Below are positions 52,788 through 60,756 of a stretch of 64,000 nucleotides of DNA, piece by piece; the stretch's first letter is position 1; each line of letters opens with the position of its first letter. Made by a program: the position numbers and the translations under genes. This stretch comes from Alcaligenaceae bacterium (GTDB lineage Bacteria > Pseudomonadota > Gammaproteobacteria > Burkholderiales > Burkholderiaceae_B): contig JAJUGV010000001.1 of the NCBI GenBank assembly GCA_029265795.1, positions 62,001-126,000 on the forward strand, read 5' to 3'. The notes under the pieces are model-generated. The model was given only the letters and a program-made list of their open reading frames with translations, made no database searches and was not told the DNA's origin.

Positions 52788-54359
52788 TCATAACAGAGGA
52801 TCTATAGGTAGCATTGCAAGAAAGCCGACGTATAGCCGCTTCCATAATGACCCGCCGGGTTCGTGGTGCAAAGTGCGGCTACCATTCGCGCCCGCCTCAT
52901 TCCAGACGATGCTGTCATCTTGCAGTGTGAGCCTGTAAGCTTGGTAGGGAATGTCGTTGTCGAAGGCACTGGCAATGGCGGTTGCCAGGGCCCGGCTTTC
53001 GATCACAAACCCTAATTCAGTGTTCAGGCGGGCCGATCGAGGGTCAAAGTTGAACGAACCGACAAACGCCCGCTCCCCGTCCACTGCAAAAGTTTTAGCG
53101 TGCAGGCTTGAGCCGGAGCTGCCGAAGGGGCCCGCTTTCTCCTTGGGGCCGTCTATGCCGGCGGTGCGACGCAGTTCGTACAGAGAGATACCGTGTTCGA
53201 GCAATGCGCGGCGATATTTGGCATAACCGGCATGCACGGCGATGACATCGGTGGCCTCCATGGCGTTGGTCAGTATGCGTACGCGCACCCCCTTCTGTGT
53301 CAGGCTGCTAAAGGCTTCGACACCTTGGGTGGTGGGCACGAAATAGGGCGATATCAGATCCACCGATTCCGTCGGGGTTTCCAGGATGTCCATTAGGCGG
53401 GCCATCAACATGGTTTCCGGCTGGGCGCGTCCCAGCACTTTACCGGGGTCATCGCTCACCATTCGAACCGGCACCCACTCGTAATTCAGCTCCCCTGCGG
53501 CCATTTTTGCAATGAATGTCGACTTTGCGACCGCCTCCACATAGGCATGTGCCTGGGGCCGCAGTGCGGCACCCGCTTCATCTTGCAGCAGCGCTTGAGC
53601 CTTGCGCTCCCGGGGCACGGAAACGAGTTGTTCCAGTGGATAGGCCGATTCGCTGTTCCAGTAACGGTCGAAGTCCTGCGAGACTTCTGCGACGACAGGC
53701 CCGGCGGCCATTACATCGAGATCGGTGAAGGTGATGCCGGGAGAGGCATCGAAATACTCGTCACCGATGTTGCGTCCGCCCACGATCGTAATCTGCCCAT
53801 CAACAGTGAAAGATTTGTTGTGCATCCGACGGTTAAGCCGCCGGAAGTCGGTCAGAAAGCCCAGCGGTTTGAAAAAGCGGAAAGGGAAGGGGTTAAACAG
53901 CCTGACTTCGACGTTGGGTTCTGCGTTGAGTATGGCGAGTTTCCCATCGAGGCCGCTGGTACCGTTATCGTCGAGCAAAAGCCGCACACGCACGTTGCGC
54001 TGCGCCGCCTTATGAAGCGCCTGCAAAAGCAGGTTTCCCGTGATGTCGTCCCGCCAGATGTAATACTGAATATCAATGCTGCGTTCGGCTGCGGCGATGG
54101 AAACCATGCGCGCAGCAAAGGCATCGAGAGGTTCAGGCAAGGGCACGACGCCGGTTAACCCAGGATACTGGGCGATCTGTGGGGCGAGCATACGCCCTAG
54201 CCGTGTGTCGGCGCTTTCTTTTGAATGGATTGCCTGCGATGGCCGACGATCCTCCAGCGAGGCAGGCGTACATGCACAGAGCATAGCGGCCATGGCAATC
54301 AAGAGACTGCCTTTCCAAATGGGGTGACTAGATTTACGCAGAGTGTCCCTCGGCTGCAT
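52788..54359 (-). CDS. Phospholipase D-superfamily lipoprotein (cardiolipin synthase C-like)
   Basis: 523-residue exported protein with two HKD motifs: MHNKSFTVDGQITIVGGRN near residue 180 and SLHAKTFAVDGERAFVGSFN near 415. The N-terminal lipobox MLCAC near residue 28 suggests lipid anchoring. The layout fits the ClsC/YmdC-type cardiolipin synthase or PLD group. It overlaps the upstream lyase gene by 26 bases and has GGGGAAGG before its ATG, so it is part of that operon by position although its role there is unclear. Confidence 0.88.
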   Translation of the reverse strand: MQPRDTLRKSSHPIWKGSLLIAMAAMLCACTPASLEDRRPSQAIHSKESADTRLGRMLAPQIAQYPGLTGVVPLPEPLDAFAARMVSIAAAERSIDIQYYIWRDDITGNLLLQALHKAAQRNVRVRLLLDDNGTSGLDGKLAILNAEPNVEVRLFNPFPFRFFKPLGFLTDFRRLNRRMHNKSFTVDGQITIVGGRNIGDEYFDASPGITFTDLDVMAAGPVVAEVSQDFDRYWNSESAYPLEQLVSVPRERKAQALLQDEAGAALRPQAHAYVEAVAKSTFIAKMAAGELNYEWVPVRMVSDDPGKVLGRAQPETMLMARLMDILETPTESVDLISPYFVPTTQGVEAFSSLTQKGVRVRILTNAMEATDVIAVHAGYAKYRRALLEHGISLYELRRTAGIDGPKEKAGPFGSSGSSLHAKTFAVDGERAFVGSFNFDPRSARLNTELGFVIESRALATAIASAFDNDIPYQAYRLTLQDDSIVWNEAGANGSRTLHHEPGGSLWKRLYVGFLAMLPIDPLL

Positions 54360-55221
54360 AGGCCTTCCCCTGCGCTATTAGCGCGGGGGTACCAATCAGC
54401 TCATTAAGTTGATCGAAGTTCAGCATCTTATCGTGCCACCCGGCGGTTGTGCCGCTGTCAAGCAAGTTTTGGTAGTAGCGTGACAGCGACCAAGCCAGAG
54501 CTCTGACGGCACCGCCGGGGAAGATGACCAGACTGTAGCCTAATGTCTGCAGTGCTGCCGCATCAAGGCTGGGGGTGCGCCCGCCTTCTACGATATTCGC
54601 CATCAGAGGGATACGCCCCTTGAACTGTCGGCAGAGTGTCTGCATGTGTTCGCGGGTTTCCGGGGCTTCAATGAAGAGGACATCGGCCCCGGCTTCCACA
54701 TAACACTCAGCGCGAGCTAGTGCGGCTTCAAACCCTTCGACCGCGATGGCATCTGTGCGGGCGATAATCAAGGTATCGGGCCGGCTGCGGGCGTCCTGGG
54801 CTGCTTTGATTTTGCCGACCATCTCTGCACTGCTGATCAGACGTTTTCCTGCCAGGTGTCCGCAACGCTTGGGGCTGGCCTGATCTTCCAGTTGAATCGC
54901 GTTCGCACCCGCGCGCTCGAAGAGACGCACGGTGCGCTGTACATTCAGCGCATTACCAAAGCCGTCGTCGCCGTCGACAATGATCGGTGTATTTAACCGG
55001 TCGCGCAGCATAGTCAGAATGTCGGCGACTTCCTTCATGCTGGTCAGACCGATATCTGAGCGAGCCATATGTGTATAGGCAATACTGGCGCCGGATAAAT
55101 AGATTGCCTTGGCACCTGCTTGCGTGGCGATCAAAGCCGATAAAGCATCGTAAACGCCTGGCGCTACGAGGATCTCAGGGCCTTGCAGCAGTTTTCGTAG
55201 ATCATCGTGTGTCGGAAGCAT
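54334..55221 (-). CDS. Isocitrate lyase/PEP mutase-superfamily C-C lyase
   Basis: 295-residue TIM-barrel lyase. The catalytic KRCGH motif (Cys120) is intact, so it should be a true lyase rather than a PEP mutase. Mg-binding acids lie in IIVDGDDGFGNALN near 86, and EDQASPKRCGH and ARTDAIAVEGFE complete the active site. Relatives cleave methylisocitrate, 2,3-dimethylmalate or oxaloacetate-type substrates. ATG 55221 follows AGGAATTCC. It starts 7 bases after the aconitase-like small subunit, its likely upstream enzyme. Confidence 0.92.
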   Translation of the reverse strand: MLPTHDDLRKLLQGPEILVAPGVYDALSALIATQAGAKAIYLSGASIAYTHMARSDIGLTSMKEVADILTMLRDRLNTPIIVDGDDGFGNALNVQRTVRLFERAGANAIQLEDQASPKRCGHLAGKRLISSAEMVGKIKAAQDARSRPDTLIIARTDAIAVEGFEAALARAECYVEAGADVLFIEAPETREHMQTLCRQFKGRIPLMANIVEGGRTPSLDAAALQTLGYSLVIFPGGAVRALAWSLSRYYQNLLDSGTTAGWHDKMLNFDQLNELIGTPALIAQGKAYAAEGHSA

Positions 55222-55228
55222 GGAATTC

Positions 55229-55759
55229 CTAGTGTTGGTTGGCAAACCGCTGTTCTAAATGGGGAATCAGCCCGCCGTCTTTGAGCATGTCAATCAAAAA
55301 ATCCGGCAGAGGGTCTGCTTGAAGCGTAATACCACGAGACTCATTGAAGCCTGCCCCGGTGGCTGGATCAATGGTGATCAAATCGCCGTCTTGGATATCG
55401 GCCTGCTGGTTGAAGGTCAGGGCCGGCAGGCCGAGATTCAGTGCATTGCGGAAGAAGATTCCACCGTAAGACGCGGCCAGAACCGCCTGCACACCAAGAA
55501 AGCGCAGGGCTTCCGCTGCCTGCTCGCGTGACGAGCCGATGCCGAAACGCTCGCCGGCAACGACAATATCGCCGGGTCTGACCTGCTTCGCGAATTCGGG
55601 AAACACGTCTTCAAGGCAGTGAGCGGCCACGATCTCGATGGGGTGTTTCATCCACTTGCCGGGCGCAAGCAGATCAGTGTCAATGTCATCTCCCAAAAGC
55701 CACGCCCTGCCGGCGCGCAGGCGCACCCCCGGTGGGCGGGAATCGTTTGGATTCGTCAT
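55229..55759 (-). CDS. Aconitase-family small subunit (LeuD-like)
   Basis: 176-residue swivel subunit. It begins GRAWLLGDDIDTDLLAPGKW with the conserved DTD loop; the substrate loop GERFGIGSSREQAAEALRFL near residue 63 and the GIFFRNALNLGLPAL strand are typical of LeuD/homoaconitase small subunits. With the large subunit next to it, it should form an isomerase or hydratase. ATG 55759 is preferred, 26 bases after the large-subunit stop. Confidence 0.92.
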   Translation of the reverse strand: MTNPNDSRPPGVRLRAGRAWLLGDDIDTDLLAPGKWMKHPIEIVAAHCLEDVFPEFAKQVRPGDIVVAGERFGIGSSREQAAEALRFLGVQAVLAASYGGIFFRNALNLGLPALTFNQQADIQDGDLITIDPATGAGFNESRGITLQADPLPDFLIDMLKDGGLIPHLEQRFANQH

Positions 55760-55785
55760 GACGGTCTCCTGTTCATAACGCGGCC

Positions 55786-57108
55786 TCAATCACGGTACTC
55801 CGGTAAATAGGGGCGCGGGTCCGTGATATGTCCTGCAATGGCAGACGCCGCCACGGTGTAGGGGGATGCGAGAAAAACGCGCGAAGATGCAGCACCCATT
55901 CGGCCGCGAAAGTTACGGGCGGTGCTGCTGATGCACACGGCGTCTTCCGGCAGGCGGTCTGCGCCATAGCCGGCGCAAATTCCACAGCTGTGGGACAGCA
56001 GACGTGCCCCCGCTTCCAGCAACGCGCCCAGCGTGCCTTCTGCAGCCGCCTGCTGCTGGTCCTGAACCGAAGCGGGTGCGATCAGCAGCTGTGTGTTTGA
56101 AGCGATACGTTGGCCCTTAAGAATGCGTGCCGCCATTCTTAGATCGGCCAACTTGGCGCCCGTACAGGCGCCGATGTAGGCGACGTCGATCGATTCGGGG
56201 CCGTAGTCACCTACCGGCGCGGCATTGGCCGGGCTATGTGGGGCGGCTACCTGGGGCGTGAGGTCATTGGCATTCAGACGATGATGGCCCATTAAAGGGG
56301 CGCCGGGATCGGTATGCCATGCTGAGAAATCATCGATATCTGCGCCGGCTGATTTCAACCAAGCTGCCGTTGTTGCATCAGGTTCGATCAACCCCGCCTG
56401 CCCCCCCAGTTCGGCCGTCATGTTGGCCAAAGTCATACGTTCCTGCATGGAAAGCGCGCGCACGGCCTCACCTGCATATTGAACCGCCTGATAGGCGGCG
56501 CCGTTCATTCCCAGCTTGGCGCAGACATATAGCATCATGTCTTTAGCCGATACACCGGGCGTCAGGGCACCCTGCCACTCGATCAGCAGTGTTTCCGGAA
56601 CCTGTAACCACGTTTCACCGGTAGCCAGCACCCCAGCCATTTCCGTAGCGCCGATACCGAACATATAGGCGCCAAAGGCTCCGCCCGTGGGGGAATGGCT
56701 GTCACCACCCACAACGAGCATGCCTGGATGCAGATGACCTCTTTCCGGCAGGACTACATGGCAGATACCTTGCTGGTCATAGAACGCATTGATGCCCTGT
56801 TCTTTGACCCATTTATGCGTGAGTGTCTGTATCTGCTGCGTTTCTGTGTCATAGGCCGGCACGTAGTGATCGGTAATCACTACTACTCGATCAGGATCCC
56901 ACACACGGGTATTCAGCCGTTCCAACAGCGGTTTCACGCGACGCGGGCCGCCGCTGTCGTGCATCATTGCCAGATCGACCTTGACCATGACGATCTCACC
57001 CGGCGAGACGCTGTGGCGACCCGCCGCACGGGCAATGATCTTTTGAGTCAATGTGGTTGGGCGGGGGCCGCTGCCCGTGGCGATACAGTTTGTCATTGGA
57101 CTATTCAT
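55786..57108 (-). CDS. Aconitase-family large subunit (LeuC-like hydro-lyase)
   Basis: 440-residue iron-sulfur enzyme. Three cluster cysteines are present: Cys315 in IGACTGAKLADLR, and Cys375 and Cys378 in SHSCGICAGYG. The usual CTNGR substrate motif of isopropylmalate isomerase is CTGAK here, so the substrate differs. Other marks are VVVITDHYVPAYD and GGDSHSPTGGAFGAYMFGIG. ATG 57108 overlaps the gntR stop by three bases (CATGA), and the ATG at 57096 is an alternative. It pairs with the small subunit. Confidence 0.92.
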   Translation of the reverse strand: MNSPMTNCIATGSGPRPTTLTQKIIARAAGRHSVSPGEIVMVKVDLAMMHDSGGPRRVKPLLERLNTRVWDPDRVVVITDHYVPAYDTETQQIQTLTHKWVKEQGINAFYDQQGICHVVLPERGHLHPGMLVVGGDSHSPTGGAFGAYMFGIGATEMAGVLATGETWLQVPETLLIEWQGALTPGVSAKDMMLYVCAKLGMNGAAYQAVQYAGEAVRALSMQERMTLANMTAELGGQAGLIEPDATTAAWLKSAGADIDDFSAWHTDPGAPLMGHHRLNANDLTPQVAAPHSPANAAPVGDYGPESIDVAYIGACTGAKLADLRMAARILKGQRIASNTQLLIAPASVQDQQQAAAEGTLGALLEAGARLLSHSCGICAGYGADRLPEDAVCISSTARNFRGRMGAASSRVFLASPYTVAASAIAGHITDPRPYLPEYRD

Positions 57109-57875
57109 GACGTGGTATGAGCCTTGGTTTGCCACAGTTGATTACCGCTTTGGTTTACGCGCGAAAGCTCCATCCTGTATTCGTAGCGGTCCGGGCAGTA
57201 CACCGCATCCAGAAACTCGACCACTCGATTCGAGGTGTCCCGCACGACCCGTCGAATCGACAATAGAGGTGAGCCGATCGCGACTTCCAGCAGCGGCGCC
57301 GTGTCGATGTCGGCCAGGACCGCCGACAAGGATTGGTCGGCGTGGCTGACCTGAACACCAAGGTCTTGAAATATCTTCATCAGCGGAGTGCTAGCCAACA
57401 GTCGTGCATCGACTTGTCTGCTGATGTCTTCGGGCAGGTAGGTGGTAAGGTGCGAAAAAGGTCTACCCAGATAGCTGCGTACGCGAATCGCTTTCTGCAC
57501 GGTGCTTTCGGGCGGGATTTCCATCAAACCGGCAATGTCGAACGGAACCTTCTCCACGCTGCAGCTGATCAGCTTCACATCAGTTTGCAGCCCCATCGCT
57601 ACCAGATTCTCCAGCAAGCCGCCGATATCGGCTTGCTGCCGCCCCAACTGACTGGTTGAGGTGGCGAATGTTCCCCTGCCCTGGCGGCGGGTGATGAGCC
57701 CGTCCGCCGAAAGCGCGTCTAGTGCACGTCTTACTGTCAGTCGCGACACGTTGTATTCCTTAGCCAGCACGTTCTCGCTGGGCATGGGGACCTCGTGGGC
57801 GAACTGCCCCGCCTGTATGCGTTGGCGTAACAGTAAATACACTTTGTGATAGAGGGGCAGGGGTTGATGTGTCAC
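57105..57875 (-). CDS. GntR-family regulator with UTRA ligand domain
   Basis: 256-residue HutC-type regulator. The N-terminal winged helix includes PSENVLAKEYNVSRLTVRRA and LSADGLITRRQGRGTFATS. The C-terminal UTRA domain has SYLGRPFSHLTTYLPEDIS and RRVVRDTSNRVVEFLDAVYC. It is inside the operon between the ABC importer and hydro-lyase genes, so it probably senses the imported substrate. The ACTTGTAT repeats at 60.6 kb are its candidate operator. Confidence 0.93.
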   Translation of the reverse strand: MTHQPLPLYHKVYLLLRQRIQAGQFAHEVPMPSENVLAKEYNVSRLTVRRALDALSADGLITRRQGRGTFATSTSQLGRQQADIGGLLENLVAMGLQTDVKLISCSVEKVPFDIAGLMEIPPESTVQKAIRVRSYLGRPFSHLTTYLPEDISRQVDARLLASTPLMKIFQDLGVQVSHADQSLSAVLADIDTAPLLEVAIGSPLLSIRRVVRDTSNRVVEFLDAVYCPDRYEYRMELSRVNQSGNQLWQTKAHTTS

Positions 57876-57903
57876 TTGCTGGCCTTAGCGTGTCTAAGCC
57901 GGT

Positions 57904-58929
57904 TCAGTAACCTGCGGCTTCAACAAACTTGTTGGTGTATGCGTCTTCAATTGCAATCTGCGGGCGTTCGCCCGTGGCGGCTTCAATGAAGTCCAGGTTG
58001 CGCTCCATGCCGGCGGCACTGATACGTGGTGTCTTGGGATAGGCGGGCAGGTTAGCGTCAAATGCGGCGTCGAATACGGCGGGATCCGTCTTGGCAAAGA
58101 AAGTGCGTACGGCTTCGCGGGCTTCTTCCGGGTTTTCCGCCAGTAGCTGCTCACCGCGTGCAACGGCGCGCACCACGGCGGTAGCGATTTCGGGGTTTTT
58201 CTCGAGCCACGATTGCTGGCTGATCAAACAGATATAGAGAAAATCGCGCAGCGGTTCGTAGTCACCCGCCACCATGTTGAAGAGCATGAAGGCATCGTTG
58301 TTCACAATTGCCGAATTGGTGGTTGGGGAGGACAACGTAAATCCATCGATTCGTTTCTGGGAGAAGGCCGCCAGCATGGGGGCCCCTCCACCGATGGGTA
58401 CGATGGTCACGTCGCGGTCCGGTTCCAACCCGGCATCACGCGCCAGGATGCGTGTCAGCTGGTCTGTCGAACTGCCGGGGCCGGTGATGCCCAAGCGCAG
58501 GCCCTTCAGAGCGGCAAGGCGTTCAGCCGTGGTGGAGTTTTCGTTCAGGCCCGCCTTCCTGGCGATCTCGCCCTGAATAACCGTGTTGCTGGCGTATTGG
58601 GTCATAACGGCGCCGAAAGCCTTCACATCCTGACCCTTTACCCGTGCGTGGATGCCAATGGCCGGCAGGCCTACGTAGACGTCGGCATTGCCGCCCATGA
58701 CCGCGGCCAATGCGGTGGCACCCCCCTTGAACACCACCACTTCAGGGGTCAAGCCTTCTTCTTCGAAATAACCTTTGGCGCGCGCCACATAAACGGGCAT
58801 GTAAAGGAAACCTTCGCTGGGTTGGGCCAGTACGACTTTACCGAGGGAAGGCTTCTGGGCCTGTACGGCGGGCGAGGCAACGGCCATCGCGCAGGCTGCG
58901 AAAAGTACGGATAAGGTCTTTTTGAACAT
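57904..58929 (-). CDS. ABC importer substrate-binding protein, NMT1/THI5-type
   Basis: 341-residue periplasmic protein. The signal peptide is MFKKTLSVLFAACAMAVASP then AVQAQ. The family core is VVLAQPSEGFLYMPVYVARAKG, with VVFKGGATALAAVMGGNADVYVG and LRLGITGPGSSTDQLTR typical of the nitrate/sulfonate/thiamine-precursor binding group. It is encoded next to its permease and ATPase. ATG 58929 starts directly at the signal peptide; a farther start at 59007 would overlap the permease. Confidence 0.9.
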   Translation of the reverse strand: MFKKTLSVLFAACAMAVASPAVQAQKPSLGKVVLAQPSEGFLYMPVYVARAKGYFEEEGLTPEVVVFKGGATALAAVMGGNADVYVGLPAIGIHARVKGQDVKAFGAVMTQYASNTVIQGEIARKAGLNENSTTAERLAALKGLRLGITGPGSSTDQLTRILARDAGLEPDRDVTIVPIGGGAPMLAAFSQKRIDGFTLSSPTTNSAIVNNDAFMLFNMVAGDYEPLRDFLYICLISQQSWLEKNPEIATAVVRAVARGEQLLAENPEEAREAVRTFFAKTDPAVFDAAFDANLPAYPKTPRISAAGMERNLDFIEAATGERPQIAIEDAYTNKFVEAAGY

Positions 58930-58981
58930 GTGATGTCTCCTCGTTTTGTAAGTGCTCAGGTGACGACTTTCGGCCGTAGGC

Positions 58982-59749
58982 TTAAACCGCCAGCTCACGA
59001 TCTTCATCGACCCTGCGCCATGGCATTAGGCGTCGCTCTGCCTGTTTGACCCCGATATTGAGAATGAGCGCCAGCACCATGATGGCCACCAGTGCGGCAA
59101 AGGTGCCGCCGGTGTCGAATTGTCCGGCCGCATGTGAAAGCAGGTAGCCCAGGCCTCGGTTCGAGGCAATGATCTCACCCACAATCGCGCCGATCAGTGC
59201 ATAGGGCACAGACAGACGCAGTCCCGCGAACACCCACACAACAGCGGACGGAATGACCACCTTGGTTAGCAGATGCCATTCGTTGGCACCCATCAGCTTA
59301 AGAATGGCTACCTGTTCACGGCTCACCTGACGTACGCCGGTGAAGGTGTTCATGAACACCAGGAAAAATACAATCGACGCCGCCAGAATGATCTTCATAT
59401 CCAGCCCGATGCCAAACCACAGGATAAACAGCGGCGCCAGGGCTGCCTTCGGCAGACTGTAGATGGCGGCAAGAAACGGCTCCAGTACTTCAGACAGCAA
59501 CTTGGCCCGCCCGAGCAACAACCCGGTCAGCATGCCAGCCAGTCCGCCGAATGCAAAGCCCGCACCCGCTTCCAGGCTGGTGATACCCATGTGGTAGAAG
59601 ATCGTGCCGTCAACGGTCCAGCCCCACAGAGCTGAAAACACCTCGGCCGGCGTGGATAGGAAGAACTCCAGACCCAGTGCCGGCGACAATAGTTGCCAGC
59701 CAAGCAGGAAGGACACCAGCACCAGAATGCGTAGGATCATGATTTTCAT
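58982..59749 (-). CDS. ABC importer permease, SsuC/TauC-type
   Basis: 255-residue inner-membrane permease with about six hydrophobic segments. The EAA loop that docks the ATPase is VAILKLMGANEWHLLTKVVI near residue 150. The start is ATG 59749, overlapping the ATPase stop (ATGA). The partner of the binding protein downstream. Confidence 0.92.
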   Translation of the reverse strand: MKIMILRILVLVSFLLGWQLLSPALGLEFFLSTPAEVFSALWGWTVDGTIFYHMGITSLEAGAGFAFGGLAGMLTGLLLGRAKLLSEVLEPFLAAIYSLPKAALAPLFILWFGIGLDMKIILAASIVFFLVFMNTFTGVRQVSREQVAILKLMGANEWHLLTKVVIPSAVVWVFAGLRLSVPYALIGAIVGEIIASNRGLGYLLSHAAGQFDTGGTFAALVAIMVLALILNIGVKQAERRLMPWRRVDEDRELAV

Positions 59750-60564
59750 TGTTGTCCCCCCAGTGCCGCTTGCGCCTCGATAGCCGGCGTCAGAATATGC
59801 CAAAGCTCGGCACATTGTCGGGTGTAGTTGGGGTCGAAACGCAGTGATTTCAGGTCGCGATCGGGTGGTAGGTCGATATCGATTACCTCTCGCACGGTGC
59901 CGGGCCGTTCGCTGAACACAACACAGCGATCGCCGAGCGCGATGGCTTCATCAATATCGTGGGTGACGAACAAAACCGTCTTGCCCAAGGCGCGACACAA
60001 GCGTCGCAGCTCCACCTGCAGCATCAGACGAAGTTGGGCGTCAAGCGCGCCGAAGGGCTCGTCCATCAGCAGGGTATCCGGGTCATAGGCAAGTAAGCGA
60101 GCTAAGGCGGTGCGCTTGCGCATACCCCCAGAAAGCTGCGAAGGCCAGTTGTTCTCAAAACCTTGCAGGCCCACCAACTGAAGCAGCTCTTGTACTTTTC
60201 CGCGAATCCGGGCTTTATTCCAGCCGGCGATCTCCAGCGGGACGGCCACGTTGCTGGCGACACGTCGCCACGGCAGCAGATGATCGGCCTGGGTCATGTA
60301 GCCGACATTGCGATTGATACGAGTCACGGGCCGGCCCTGATACGTAACCTGCCCTTCGGTGGGCTGAAACAAGCCGGCCGCCATATTCAACAGGGTCGAT
60401 TTTCCGCAGCCCGAAGGCCCTACAAGAGTGATGAATTCCCCACTATTCACATCCAGATTGATATCGCGCACAGCGACCATCTTCTGGGGACCAAATGCCT
60501 TCATGACTCCTATGAAGGAAATAATCGGGCTGCGGCTATCTGGCGGCGATGCCGTGGACTGCAT
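59746..60564 (-). CDS. ABC importer ATP-binding protein, SsuB/TauB-type
   Basis: 272-residue ATPase. Walker A is LVGPSGCGKSTLLNMAAG near residue 45, the Q-loop TQADHLLPW, the signature LSGGMRKRTALARLLAYDPD near 142, Walker B LLMDEPFGALDAQ and the His switch in VTHDIDEA. It is first in the operon, behind the ACTTGTAT operator region. Confidence 0.95.
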   Translation of the reverse strand: MQSTASPPDSRSPIISFIGVMKAFGPQKMVAVRDINLDVNSGEFITLVGPSGCGKSTLLNMAAGLFQPTEGQVTYQGRPVTRINRNVGYMTQADHLLPWRRVASNVAVPLEIAGWNKARIRGKVQELLQLVGLQGFENNWPSQLSGGMRKRTALARLLAYDPDTLLMDEPFGALDAQLRLMLQVELRRLCRALGKTVLFVTHDIDEAIALGDRCVVFSERPGTVREVIDIDLPPDRDLKSLRFDPNYTRQCAELWHILTPAIEAQAALGGQQ

Positions 60565-60609
60565 AGATGTCTCCGTTGGCAGTGCCGTGTTGCTTTCATT
60601 ATTGGCGGC

Positions 60610-60615
60610 ACAAGT
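60610..60615 (-). promoter_or_regulatory. ACTTGT half-site near the ABC operon start
   Basis: ACAAGT on the plus strand, the complement of the ACTTGT half-site found in the main inverted repeat. It lies between the ATPase start and the -10-like TAGAAT at 60630-60635 (minus strand). Confidence 0.3.
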
Positions 60616-60642
60616 CGATCATTGAATTTATTCTAGGTGTTC

Positions 60643-60666
60643 ACTTGTATTGAAGTCCATACAAGT
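60643..60666. promoter_or_regulatory. Inverted repeat, candidate GntR/UTRA operator
   Basis: ACTTGTAT (60643-60650), eight bases, ATACAAGT (60659-60666): a perfect 8-bp inverted repeat. It lies in the divergent control region and overlaps the spacer between a TGGACT and TAGAAT promoter on the minus strand, consistent with repression of the ABC-hydro-lyase operon. Confidence 0.6.
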
Positions 60667-60701
60667 AGATATATCGAAAACCCTAGGCATGGGCTGAGCC
60701 G

Positions 60702-60709
60702 ACTTGTAT
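60702..60709 (+). promoter_or_regulatory. Third ACTTGTAT copy in the divergent region
   Basis: A direct copy of the left arm, 55 bases before the peptidase start. It may be a second operator half-site controlling the S9A peptidase side. Confidence 0.4.
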
Positions 60710-60756
60710 TCTTGCAACGTTGGCGCACCTACCTCAGCTATCGGCTTCTTCCATCT

